From CAWJAP01 sp963834365 (GTDB lineage: Bacteria; Acidobacteriota; Vicinamibacteria; Vicinamibacterales; Vicinamibacteraceae): a DNA stretch of 64,000 nucleotides. Where the stretch lies: positions 434,001-498,000 of the forward strand of contig CAWIBS010000029.1 in NCBI GenBank assembly GCA_963834365.1, read 5' to 3'. Below are positions 56,214 to 64,000 of this stretch, one piece after another. The notes under the pieces are model-generated. The model searched no databases. It was not told the origin of the DNA and saw only the letters and a program-made list of their open reading frames with translations. A program made the position numbers and the translations under genes. Position 1 is the stretch's first letter; each line of letters starts with the position of its first letter.

Positions 56214-57491
56214 CTCGACGGGATCGAGGAGAGCGGCCTTCCGGGCGGGGTAGACGCCGAAGACGAGTCCGACCGCCATCGACACCGAGAACGCCAGGAT
56301 GATCGAGCCCGGCGAGACGATGGTCGTCCATCCCGCCAGCGCGCCGATCAGGCGTGAGAGTAAGAAGCCCACGAGGACGCCGACCAGTCCGCCGGCCGAC
56401 GAGATGAGCGTCGCCTCGAGCAGGAACTGCCGGATGATCTCGCGGCGTCTGGCGCCGACCGCACGACGGATCCCGATCTCCTTCGTCCGCTCGAGAATGC
56501 TGGCGAGCATGATGTTCATGATGCCGATCCCGCCGACCAGCAGCGAGATCGAGGCGATCGCGACCATCACCATCTCGAAGATCCGCTGCGTGCGGCGCTG
56601 CTGCGCCAGCAGCTCGGCGGGCACCACGATGCTGAAGTCCCCGGCCTCCTTGTGCGAGTCGTTGAGCAGGCCGCGGACGACGCGCGAGGTGGGAACGGTC
56701 TCGTCGGCCGTGGCCAGCTGCAGGTAGATGCCGTCGATCTCGTCCCGCCGCTGGCTCTGCGCGTCCTCCAGGCGGAGGATGGCGGTGGAGAGCGGCGTGT
56801 AGATGATGTTGTTGCGATCCTCGGCCGGCAGGCCGCTCGATTCGTTCTGCGCCGAGAGCTGCGGGCCGGCGACGCCGACGACGCGGAGCCACTGCTCGTT
56901 GATCTTCACGTGCTCGCCGAGCGCGGATTTGCCGCCGAACAGCGACGCGCGCACGCCCTCGCCCAGCACCGCGACTGCCGCCGCCCGCGTCTGGTCATCG
57001 TCGGTCAGGAAGCGGCCCTCGGCCAGCCGGATGCCCGAGATGCGCTGGTAGGACGCCTCCACGCCGTAGACGGTGGGCATGTCGGTGGACGGCTTCGGGA
57101 TCACCTTCGTCGGCACGAAGCGCTTGCGCGCCGTCGAGGCCTGGATGCCGGCGACGTTGGCGCGCACCGTCCGCAGGTCCTGGAAGGTCAGTCCCGGCGA
57201 GATGCGGCGCACCTTCTGAAAGGCCTGATCGTCCTGCGCCTCGCGCGCCTCGACGATGAGATTGCGCACGCCGAGATCCTCGATGAACGCCATCACCTGT
57301 TGCTGCGCACCGGCGCCGATGGACAGCATGGACACGACGGCCGCGACGCCGAAGATCATGCCGAGCATCGTCAGCAGCGATCGGAGCTTGTGAACGAGCA
57401 GATTCTCGATCCCGAGCTTCACCGTCGGGACGAAGTCGGCCGCCAGCGCGAAGCGTGAGGACGGGGGCGAGGGCTGGGCAGTGTCGTGCAC
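56196..57491 (-). CDS. MacB-type ABC transporter permease
   Basis: A 431-residue permease of the MacB/LolCE class. The first membrane segment (KLRSLLTMLGMIFGVAAVVS) is followed by a large periplasmic MacB-PCD domain (GVEASYQRISGIRLAEGRFL, VVGVAGPQLSAQN). The FtsX domain has three segments: EMVMVAIASISLLVGGIGIM, with NIMLASILERTKEIGIRRAV as coupling helix, LLEATLISSAGGLVGVLVGF and SIILAFSVSMAVGLVFGVYP. No nucleotide-binding domain is present in this chain. Three HlyD-type adaptor genes precede it on the same strand, so it should be the pump of a macrolide or peptide/lipid export system. No ATPase gene is visible in the window. Confidence 0.88.
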   Translation of the reverse strand: MHDTAQPSPPSSRFALAADFVPTVKLGIENLLVHKLRSLLTMLGMIFGVAAVVSMLSIGAGAQQQVMAFIEDLGVRNLIVEAREAQDDQAFQKVRRISPGLTFQDLRTVRANVAGIQASTARKRFVPTKVIPKPSTDMPTVYGVEASYQRISGIRLAEGRFLTDDDQTRAAAVAVLGEGVRASLFGGKSALGEHVKINEQWLRVVGVAGPQLSAQNESSGLPAEDRNNIIYTPLSTAILRLEDAQSQRRDEIDGIYLQLATADETVPTSRVVRGLLNDSHKEAGDFSIVVPAELLAQQRRTQRIFEMVMVAIASISLLVGGIGIMNIMLASILERTKEIGIRRAVGARRREIIRQFLLEATLISSAGGLVGVLVGFLLSRLIGALAGWTTIVSPGSIILAFSVSMAVGLVFGVYPARKAALLDPVESLHYE

Positions 57492-57602
57492 GGGATGTGG
57501 TCTTTGGTCTCTGGTCTCTGGTCTGTCGGTCTTCAGTCTTGGTCTTCAGTCTGTGTTCTTGCTTCACTCGGTCCTGCCTCTGCACTTCGTCCTTCGCAAG
57601 GA
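57492..57602. repeat. TCTGGTCTTCAGTC oligomer array
   Basis: GGTCTTTGGTCTCTGGTCTC grading into GGTCTTCAGTCTTGG units spans about 57497-57560 between the permease and adaptor A. On the minus strand it reads GAAGACCAAAGACC-like, close to the words at 25.15 and 55.22 kb. Confidence 0.72.
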
Positions 57603-58912
57603 TCATCTCGCTCCCACCATGCTCGTCGGCGGTCCGGCCTGGCGCGCGCGACTCGCCGCCGGTGCGCCGTGTCGGATCGGCCAGCGCGATCTCGCGCCTT
57701 CGGTGATCTTGTCGAGCACGACCGCGCTGGCCGTACGCGCGACCACCTTGACCTCCTTGGGCTCGAAGCCGTCGCCGGCCTTCAGGTAGACCGTCGGCTT
57801 GCCGCTCTTGTCGAACAGCGCCTGCCGGGGCACGTAGAGCACGTTCTTGAGGGGGTCGCCTTCGATGGTCACCTGCGCGCTGAGGCCCGGGCGCAGCGCC
57901 GGCGGCACTTCGTCGAGCTTGAAGGTGACGTCGAACTGCCGCGTCGGGCCCTGGCCCGGCCGAAGAACCGGCCGGTCTGGCTGATGCCGCCGATGAGCGA
58001 GGTATGGGCCTTGATCGGCGCACCGCCGTAGGCATCGATGGCCACCATCGCCGACTGGCCCTCCGCGAGCCGGGCGCGCTCCGGTCTCCGGGACCTTGGC
58101 GGAGAACTCGATGCCGGAGAGATCGAGCACTTCGGCGACCAGGCTTCCGCTCGAGACGCGTGTCGCCCTCGCGATACTCGTTGAACGTCATCCCCCAGAA
58201 GAAGAAGTTCGTCTCCCGGTTCTCGCGCACGGCGACGATGCCGTCCATGCGTGGCGCGCAACTGCATCTGGTCGAGCAGGCGTTGCGCCTGATCGATGGT
58301 GATCTGCGCCTTGTTCCGCTTCTCGGCCGCGACCGCCATCGCCGCCTCGCTCGACTTCGCCCGCGACGTGACGTCCTCCTCGAGCTGCGCGAGCCGGCGC
58401 CTCGCTTCGTCGAGCGTCAGCTCGCTCTTGCGGGCGTCGAATCGAGCTCAGGAGCTCGTTGCCCTGCACGTCGAGCTCGGCCTTCCGCACGTCGAACCGC
58501 GCCGTCAGCAGGTCCACATCGTCTTGTGCTTTCTGCGCCGCGTTCTCGGCCTGCAGCTTCTCGATCTCGAGCTGGGCCTCGCGCAGGACCGACTCGCTGC
58601 TCCTCGACCTGATACTCCTGGTCCGAGGGATCGAACTCGACGACGACGTCGCCCTTCTTCACCGGCGCGCCGGTCTGCCCGAGCGTGAGGAGGCGGAGCT
58701 GGGTCCCGGAGGCCGGCGCCGACAGCGTCTCGGATTGCGTGGCCTTGAGCTCGCCGATGGCGTGCACGCTCGTGTCGACCTGGCCGCGCTTGACCGTCGG
58801 CCGTGGGCACGCCGGCGCCTTGCGGCTGCAGCTGCGCCAGCGCGGCCCGCGTGCCGGTGACGACGCCCGCGAGCACGAAGAGTCCGATTGCGACGAAAAC
58901 GAGACGTTTCAT
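57603..58912 (-). CDS. HlyD/RND-type periplasmic adaptor A (frame broken by several indels)
   Basis: The ATG at 58912 overlaps the stop of adaptor B (ATGA). The signal anchor KRLVFVAIGLFVLAGVVTGT is followed by SAPASGTQLRLLTLGQTGAP and VKKGDVVVEFDPSDQEYQVE, the lipoyl-like half motif. A long coiled coil follows (LLTARFDVRKAELDVQGNEL; AAEKRNKAQITIDQAQRLLD), then a second lipoyl half (MDGIVAVRENRETNFFFWG). Beta-barrel segments are QSAMVAIDAYGGAPIKAH and RQFDVTFKLDEVPPALRPG, and the end is YVPRQALFDKSGKPTVYLKA. Order and content match MacA-like adaptors. At least five indels split the frame. The stop at 57603 is provisional, since the last residues change frame. Confidence 0.75.
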
Positions 58913-60210
58913 GATGGCTGGCGTTCCACGCTCACTCGCCGTCCGGCGGCCCGCTCGGGGTTCTCGAGCGCCACGCGCTCGCCTTCGGCAGGCCTTCCTT
59001 GATGGCGACCTGATCTGGCTTGCGCCGCGCGACCATGACCGGCCGTTGCTCGAAGCCGCGCCGGGTCCAGCACGTAGACGAAGGGGGCGCCGCCCGGTTG
59101 CATCACCGCGCGGCTGGGCACGAGCAGCGTCCGCGACAGGCGTTCGACCGGGACGCGGATCGAGCCCGTCATGCCCGGGACGCAGCCGCGTGTCGGGCTT
59201 GTCGAGATCGATGGTGGCGTCGAACATGCGCGGCGGCGGCCACGACGTGTAGTCGGGCTTCGCCAGCGTGCTGAAGGCCGACAGCTTCGCCGGCAGCTCG
59301 GCGCCCGGCAGCGCCTCGACGACGACGGTCGCATCCATGCCCTGGCGCAGGCGGCCGCGATCGATCTCGTCGATCTTGGCGAGGACGTAGGGCGAGGCGA
59401 GCTCCGGCAGCTCGCCGATCATCGCCCCGGGCCAGGCGCGATCGCCGGCGCGCCACTCGCGCCCGCCGAAGGGACCGCCGCCGGCACGCCAGTTCTGGCC
59501 GAGCGTCATCAGCCCGTCGACGGGCGCGCGGAGCGTGAGCGCGGCGAGGCGCCGCTCCTCGATCTCGACGTCCGCCTTCGCCTTGTCGCGCTTCTGCTCG
59601 AGCGCGCGCACGTCGGCCCGCGCCCGCGGCGCGGGTCGCCCCGAGCTTGGCGTCGACTTCGCGCACCTTCTGCTCCGCGTCGCTCAGCTTGAGCACCGCT
59701 TTCTCGCCCTCGAGCTGGAGATGACGTCGCGCGTGCCGACGTCGAGCTTCGCGCGCTCGACGTCGTACTGCCCTTCATCTGCTCGGTGAGCGTGCCTTCT
59801 TCCTGCAGCCGCCCCTGCGCGCGCGCCCGCTCGATCTCCGCCTCGGCCTGGCGCAGCAGCGACCGCTTCTCGGCCAGCGGCCGCTCGCCGGTGGTCTGAT
59901 CGAACTGCGACGACGACGTCGCCCTTCTTCACCTCGGCGCCGTTGGCCGCGAGCTGGACGATCTGGAGATCGCCGGCGCCGGATGGCGCCCCGATGACGA
60001 CCGAGCGCACGCGCCTTGACCTCGCCCCGCAGCGTCAGCAGGTCGACGAACTCGCCGCGCACGACCTCCGCGGTCGCGACGTTGCGCGGCCGCCGACAGG
60101 CCGCCCAGCCCGCGCAGCAGCCACAGCCGAGCCAGCCGGCGCCGGCCAACGCCGCGCCTCGCCAGCGAACCAGAAGAGCCGCTGCCGCCGACCAGCGCGA
60201 AAGCAGCCAC
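58909..60210 (-). CDS. HlyD/RND-type periplasmic adaptor B (frame broken by several indels)
   Basis: Pieced across frames from about 60210: NVATAEVVRGEFVDLLTLRG and IVQLAANGAEVKKGDVVVA form the first lipoyl half. The coiled coil is MKGQYDVERAKLDVGTRDVI and LKLSDAEQKVREVDAKLGAT. LRAPVDGLMTLGQNWRAGGG is the second lipoyl half. The barrel has LRQGMDATVVVEALPGAELP and FDATIDLDKPDTRLRPG, and the end reads VPSRAVMQPGGAPFVYVLDP to RVSVERQPS. The last codon overlaps the start of adaptor A. The start is uncertain because the first 150 bases are indel-rich; GTG at 60210 is the best candidate. It lies second of three adaptors in a row. Confidence 0.7.
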
Positions 60211-60230
60211 TCACTAGCGTGCCATGCCGC

Positions 60231-61325
60231 TCACATGCCACGTCCACGGCGGCCGACAGATCCGGGGCGAGCTGCGGATCCGACGCCTTCGATGTCGAAG
60301 AGCGCCACGAACGTGCGCACCTTCTGGCGAGAACTGGCCGGCGACGCCAATCGGCGAGATCTGCCGCAGCCGCGCCGGATAGCTCTTGCCCGGGGTAGGC
60401 GTCGAGCGTCACCTTGGCCGGCCGCGCCGACGCGCAGCCGCCGAGATCCGCCTGGTTGACTCGACCCGCACCCGCATCGAGCTCGGCCCGACGACGTCGA
60501 GGACGGCGGCTCCCGGGCCACAGCTCCTCGCCCTCCTGCGGCTCGCCCATCTGCCCGCCCTTCCAGATCGACTTCAGCACGACGAGCCCGTCGATCGGCG
60601 AGCGGACGACCATCTTCTCGGCGTTGCGCTCGGCGTGCGGCTTCGCGTTCGGCAGCGCGATCGCGCCGCACTTCGAGGATCTCGAGATCGGCGGCGGCCG
60701 CCTTCTGCTTGAGTGCCACCGATACCTTCAGCTGCGCGAACTTGGCTTCCGCCGCTTCGAGCGTCAGCGTGTTCTTCTCGGCCTCGATGCGCGGCAGCAT
60801 CGGGTTCTTGATCGATCTCGAGCTTGGCCAGCGCCACGGCGTTCTCTGCCGATTTGACGCGGTCTCGTCCTGCGCCCGCTGCGACGCCTGCTCGGCCCGC
60901 TTCTTGTGAATCTGCTCCTCGAGGTCGAGCCACTCGGCCCGCTTGTCGAGCGCGGCCCGCAGCTGGAGCTGGCGGTCGAACTCGACGAGCAGGTCGCCCT
61001 TCCGGACCAGCGTCCCTTCGCCGCCAGCCGGACGATGGTCAGGCGGTTCTGGCCGCCGGCCGGAGCCGGTGACGCGCGGGACCATCACCGAATAGAAGTC
61101 GACGGCCTCGACCAGCCCGTGGAGCCGCAGGGAGGACGGCGAGGGCGCGGCCGCCGCGACCGTCCGGCGGCGCTCCGGCCGCGGGCTGCGGCGCGGACTG
61201 CGCGCGCACGGCGGCGGCGATCGGCGGAGCTCCCCGCCCACGCGGCTACCAGCCCCGCCCCCGCCAGAAGGGCAGGCCCCGAGCATGGTGGCTCGCACCC
61301 ACCGGCTCCTGTGGTGACCAATCAT
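60231..61325 (-). CDS. HlyD/RND-type periplasmic adaptor C (frame broken by several indels)
   Basis: From 61325 the first readable part is a signal anchor with MLGACLLAGAGLVAAW-like sequence split by indels. Then come EGTLVRKGDLLVEFDRQLQL (first lipoyl half) and AALDKRAEWLDLEEQIHKKR. The helical hairpin is NPMLPRIEAEKNTLTLEAAE and KFAQLKVSVALKQKAAAADL. MVVRSPIDGLVVLKSIWKGG is the second lipoyl half, and VGAAAKVTLDAYPGQ and SQKVRTFVALFDIEGV the barrel. It is the first gene of the transcript that continues into adaptors B and A and the permease. The stop at 60231 is provisional. It is divergent to a PQQ propeller. Confidence 0.7.
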   Translation of the reverse strand: MIGHHRSRWVRATMLGACPSGGGGAGSRVGGELRRSPPPCARSPRRSPRPERRRTVAAAAPSPSSLRLHGLVEAVDFYSVMVPRVTGSGRRPEPPDHRPAGGEGTLVRKGDLLVEFDRQLQLRAALDKRAEWLDLEEQIHKKRAEQASQRAQDETASNRQRTPWRWPSSRSIKNPMLPRIEAEKNTLTLEAAEAKFAQLKVSVALKQKAAAADLEILEVRRDRAAEREAARRAQRREDGRPLADRRARRAEVDLEGRADGRAAGGRGAVAREPPSSTSSGRARCGCGSSQPGGSRRLRVGAAGQGDARRLPRARAIRRGCGRSRRLASPASSRQKVRTFVALFDIEGVGSAARPGSVGRRGRGM

Positions 61326-61580
61326 GGAAGCCTCGACCTCACATCAGACGACGAGCGGGGTGCTGCGGTTGGCGCCCGACTGGCGCCGACCTCTGGTGAC
61401 CGGGACGCCGCAACCGCCCGGAAATCTGTGACATCCCGTCACCATCCGGTCACCCGTGGGGCTGGGCCGACTAAACGGACCGTCGCTCCCTACCGTTATA
61501 CGAGAGCGGCCGCCTGAAGTTTGACACCGAATCGCGGCACTTGACCTTTTTTGTCTTCGCGCCGCTGGAGTTCCGTCGAC
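61326..61580. other. Divergent promoter gap, adaptor operon / PQQ propeller 4
   Basis: This gap must carry promoters for both sides. CGTCACCATCCGGTCACCCG near 61440-61458 and an inverted GGTGACCGGGACG near 61396 form a symmetrical cluster of GGTGAC/GTCACC half-sites, a plausible operator. TTGACA at 61521-61526 is a possible -35 box without a matching -10. No gene is seen. Confidence 0.4.
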
Positions 61581-62920
61581 ATGCCGATCCCGGGTTGTTC
61601 ACGTCTGCCGCCTGGCCGCCCTCGTCGCCACCCTGAGCGTCGCCACCGTGGCGGACGGTCCGATGTCCGCGCAGTCGGCCGCCTCGGCGGGCGCCGCGAA
61701 CTGGCCGCAATGGCACGGCCCCAACCGCGACAATCTGTCTCGACCGACACGGGACTGCTCCAGGAGTGGGACGCCGACGGTCCGGCGCTCGCCTGGCAGA
61801 GCGCCGGGCCTCGGCGCCGGGTTCTCGAGCCTGGCCGTCGTCGGCGGCCGCATCTACACGATGGGCGACATCGGCGGCGATCAGTACGTGTCCTCGCCCT
61901 GTCGGCGGCCGACGGCAAGCTCATCTGGAAGACGAAGGTCGGGCCCGGCCTGGGACGACGGTATCCCGGGCCGCGCGGCACGCCCACGGTGGACGGCGAG
62001 CTGGTGTATGCGGTCGGCACCGAAGGCGACGTCGTCGTGCCTCGAGACGGCGACGGCAAGGAGCGCTGGCGCGCGCAGCCTGACCCGCGACTTCGGCGGG
62101 CAGATGATGTCCGACTGGAAGTTCAGCGAGTCGCCGCTCGTCGACGGCGATCGGGTCGATCGTCACGCCCGGGGCGCGCAGCGCGGCGCTCGTCGCGCTC
62201 GACAAGCGCACCGGCAAGGCGGTGTGGCGGGCCGCGATTCCCGATCTCGGCGCGAACGGACGCGACGGCGCCGGCTACTCGTCGATCGTGATCTCGAACG
62301 GCGCCGGCGTGAAGCAGTACGTGCAGCTCCTCGGCCGCGGCCTGGTCGGCATTCGCGCCTCGGACGGCGCGTTCCTCTGGGGCTACAACCGGGTGGCCAA
62401 CGACGTCGCCAACATCTCGACGCCGGTCGTCCAGCGGCGACTACGTCTTCGCGCTCGACCGGCTATCAGACCGGCAGCGCGCTGCTGAAGCTGTCGATCG
62501 GCCGGGCGCGGGCCAGGTGAAGGCCGACGAGGTCTATTTCCTCGACGGCCGGACGTTTCCAGAATCACCACGGCGGGTTCGTGCTCGTCGGCGACCACAT
62601 CTACGCCGGCCACGGTCACCGCGGCGGGCATGCCGATCTGCGTCGACTTCGAGACCGGCGCGGTCAAGTGGGGCGGGAACATCCGCAACGAGGGCATGGG
62701 GTCGGCGGCGATCACCTACGCCGACGGCCACCTCTATTTCCGCTACGAGAACGGCATGATGCTGCTCATCGAAGCGACGCCCGAGGCCTACGCCAGAAGG
62801 GCATGTTCAAGCTGCCGACGATCGAACAAGCCGAGCTGGCCGCACCCGGTCGTCGTCGGCGGCCGGCTGTACCTGCGCGACCAGGACAATCTGTACGTGT
62901 ACGACCTGCGGAAAGCGTGA
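61581..62920 (+). CDS. Exported PQQ-like beta-propeller protein (4) (frame broken by several indels)
   Basis: The ATG at 61581 has GGAG upstream. Pieced across frames, a signal peptide (VCRLAALVATLSVATVADGP) leads to ANWPQWHGPNRDNLS and LQEWDADGPALAWQSAGLGA. This is the same opening as propellers 2 and 3. Blades include VVGGRIYTMGDIGGDQYVLA, VDGELVYAVGTEGDVVCLE, MSDWKFSESPLVDGDRVIVT, GHGHRGGMPICVDFETGAVK and HPVVVGGRLYLRDQDNLYVY, with the stop at 62918-62920. The span corresponds to about 445 residues. At least eight indels interrupt it. It resembles sugar- or alcohol-oxidising-associated PQQ propellers but lacks recognised catalytic residues. Confidence 0.78.
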
Positions 62921-63014
62921 TCCAGCTACGCAGCTACCAGCTACGAACGACCGATGCGTAGCGGCGCTGTTGGTCACTGAGTAGCTCGCCGACCTGGTCG
63001 CCTGACTGGTCCGG
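62921..63014. repeat. Weak CAGCTACC / GACCTGGTC oligomer array
   Basis: CAGCTACGCAGCTACCAGC units (62924-62945) and a degenerate GACCTGGTCGCCTGACTGGTC arm (62991-63013) lie between convergent stop codons of the propeller and the kinase. The words resemble those at 25.1 kb. Confidence 0.5.
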
Positions 63015-64000
63015 CTACCGCTGTATCCGCGCCGATCCGCCGCGCGCGAACGCGCGGACCTGATCCGCGAGTCGCCATCGTGGTGTCGCCAGGGAAGGCG
63101 GCCACCATCGCGCCGTGTGCCCACCCGAGCTTGACCGCTTCCCGGGCGGCTCGCCGGTCAGCAGCCCGAAGAAGAGGCCGGCGGCGAAGCCGTCGCCGCC
63201 GCCGACGCGATCGTAGACATCGAGCTCGCACGTGGGCGCGACGTGGGTCTTGCCGTCGATCCACGCGACCGCGCCCCACGTGTGCCGGTTGGTCGAGTGC
63301 ACCTCGCGCAGCGTCGTCGCGACGACCTTGATCTGCGGGTACGCGCTCGCGCACGTTGTCGATCATCCCGAAGAACGTGCTGGGATCGAGCTTCGAGGCG
63401 GCGGCGACTTCCGGTCCCGGAATGCCGAGGCCTTTCTGCAGGTCCTCTTCGTTGCCGACGAGCACGTCCACGTGCTCGACGATGCGGCCGAGGACCTCGA
63501 GGGCGCGCGCGTGCGCCGCCGGAGGCGCTCCACAGCTTCTCGCGGTAGTTCAGATCGAAGGAGACGACCGCGCCGTGCGCCTTGCGCGGCCTGCATCGCC
63601 TTCGATGATCAGCGCGCCGGTCGTCTCGGAGAGCGACGCGAAGATGCCGCCGCTGTGGAACCAGCGGACGCCGGCGCCGAAGATGGCGTCCCAGTCGAAG
63701 TCGCCGGGCTTGAGCAGCGCCGCCGCCTCGTTGGCGCGGTTGTAGAAGACCGCGGGCGCGCGCACGCCGAAGCCGCGATCGCTGTAGACGGTCGCCATGT
63801 TCGGGCCCCAGGCGCCGTCGTGCTCGAACATCTTGTAGAACGGCGTGACGCCCATCGCGCGCACGCGGCCGGCGATCAGATCGCCGATCGGGTAGTTGAC
63901 CATCGCGGTGGCGATGCCGGTCCGCAGGCCGAAGCAGTCGGAGAGGTTCGCGGCGGTGTTGAACTCGCCGCCGCTGACGTGGATCGTGCACGAGTCGTCG
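63015..64000 (-). CDS. kdgK: PfkB-family sugar kinase, probably 2-keto-3-deoxygluconate kinase (partial, frame broken)
   Basis: The start lies beyond the right edge. The visible part opens with IHVSGGEFNTAANLSDCFGL, the substrate-binding strand of PfkB kinases. TAMVNYPIGDLIAGRVRAMG, WFHSGGIFASLSETTGALII and VSFDLNYREKLWS follow, the last being the NxR motif of the family. LVGNEEDLQKGLGIPG and YDRVGGGDGFAAGLFFGLLT come next, where GGGD holds the catalytic Asp. The end SARIQR and the stop at 63015 are clear. The NYREKLW and GNEED segments point to KDG kinase. At least five indels split the frame, near 63130, 63345, 63525 and 63588 among others. Gluconate/uronate breakdown is the likely pathway. 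Confidence 0.8.

Noticed and set aside
61541..61556. TTGACC followed by a T run as promoter or terminator before propeller 4
   Set aside because: No matching -10 box at the right distance and no stable stem directly before the T run.

Overview
This 64 kb window is GC-rich, densely coded and very probably chromosomal DNA of an Acidobacteriota bacterium, most like the Vicinamibacteria. The placement is an inference. It rests on an Oar-like TonB receptor with a carboxypeptidase-regulatory plug, an acidobacterial-type VWFA-related protein, two secreted FG-GAP/ASPIC-UnbV proteins, four PQQ-type beta-propellers, large secreted peptidases (S9, M14, tricorn) and a PIG-L protein. No rRNA or tRNA gene, CRISPR array, prophage or classical insertion sequence was seen.

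Layout. 0-3.2 kb: envelope glycosyltransferases (GT4 partial, GT2) and a TolC-like efflux protein, all on minus. 3.5-12 kb: S9 peptidase, pyrE, an ATP-grasp remnant, two CRTAC1/ASPIC proteins around a VapBC module and a broken secreted protein. 12.2-18.7 kb: TonB receptor and two TPR proteins. 18.8-24.3 kb: a core-metabolism block truA-uppS-cdsA-dxr-rseP. 24.4-29.1 kb: lipoprotein, VWFA-related protein, PIG-L deacetylase. 29.1-29.7 kb: a four-helix-bundle (23S intervening-sequence-type) gene inside inverted oligomer arrays. 29.7-34.7 kb: small secreted protein, M14 peptidase, ECF sigma/anti-sigma operon. 34.8-36.2 kb: ArsR-AHSA1-DUF1801. 36.4-45.7 kb: a periplasmic copper/haem block with SodC, a CusF-SCO fusion, a porin, a cupredoxin-like protein, a histidine kinase with a sigma54 regulator, a CxxCH lipoprotein behind a good sigma54 promoter, a DUF5777 barrel and a haem-binding protein. 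45.7-55.1 kb: tricorn protease, VOC protein, three PQQ-type propellers. 55.2-61.3 kb: ring-cleaving dioxygenase, a MacB-type permease and three consecutive HlyD-type adaptors. 61.6-64 kb: a fourth propeller and a partial sugar kinase.

The most unusual content lies between the genes. More than a dozen junctions carry arrays of short degenerate oligomers. Each locus has its own word, often in two arms that are reverse complements around a small hairpin. One such pair of arms encloses the four-helix-bundle gene and begins at the preceding stop codon. Other arrays supply stop codons, C-terminal tails, leader sequence or even an internal stretch (truA) of essential genes. A second family, REP-like palindromes with a CTTCAG/CTGAAG core, recurs between genes. 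I propose, as inference, that the arrays are related elements and the four-helix-bundle locus is a gene-carrying member.

Two cautions. Many frames are interrupted by single-base indels, concentrated at 12.3-15.4, 30.3-32.9 and 57.7-63.6 kb. Conserved sequence continues in the next frame, so these are treated as probable consensus errors, and affected genes are given as whole spans. All family assignments come from reading motifs by eye; no database search was run.
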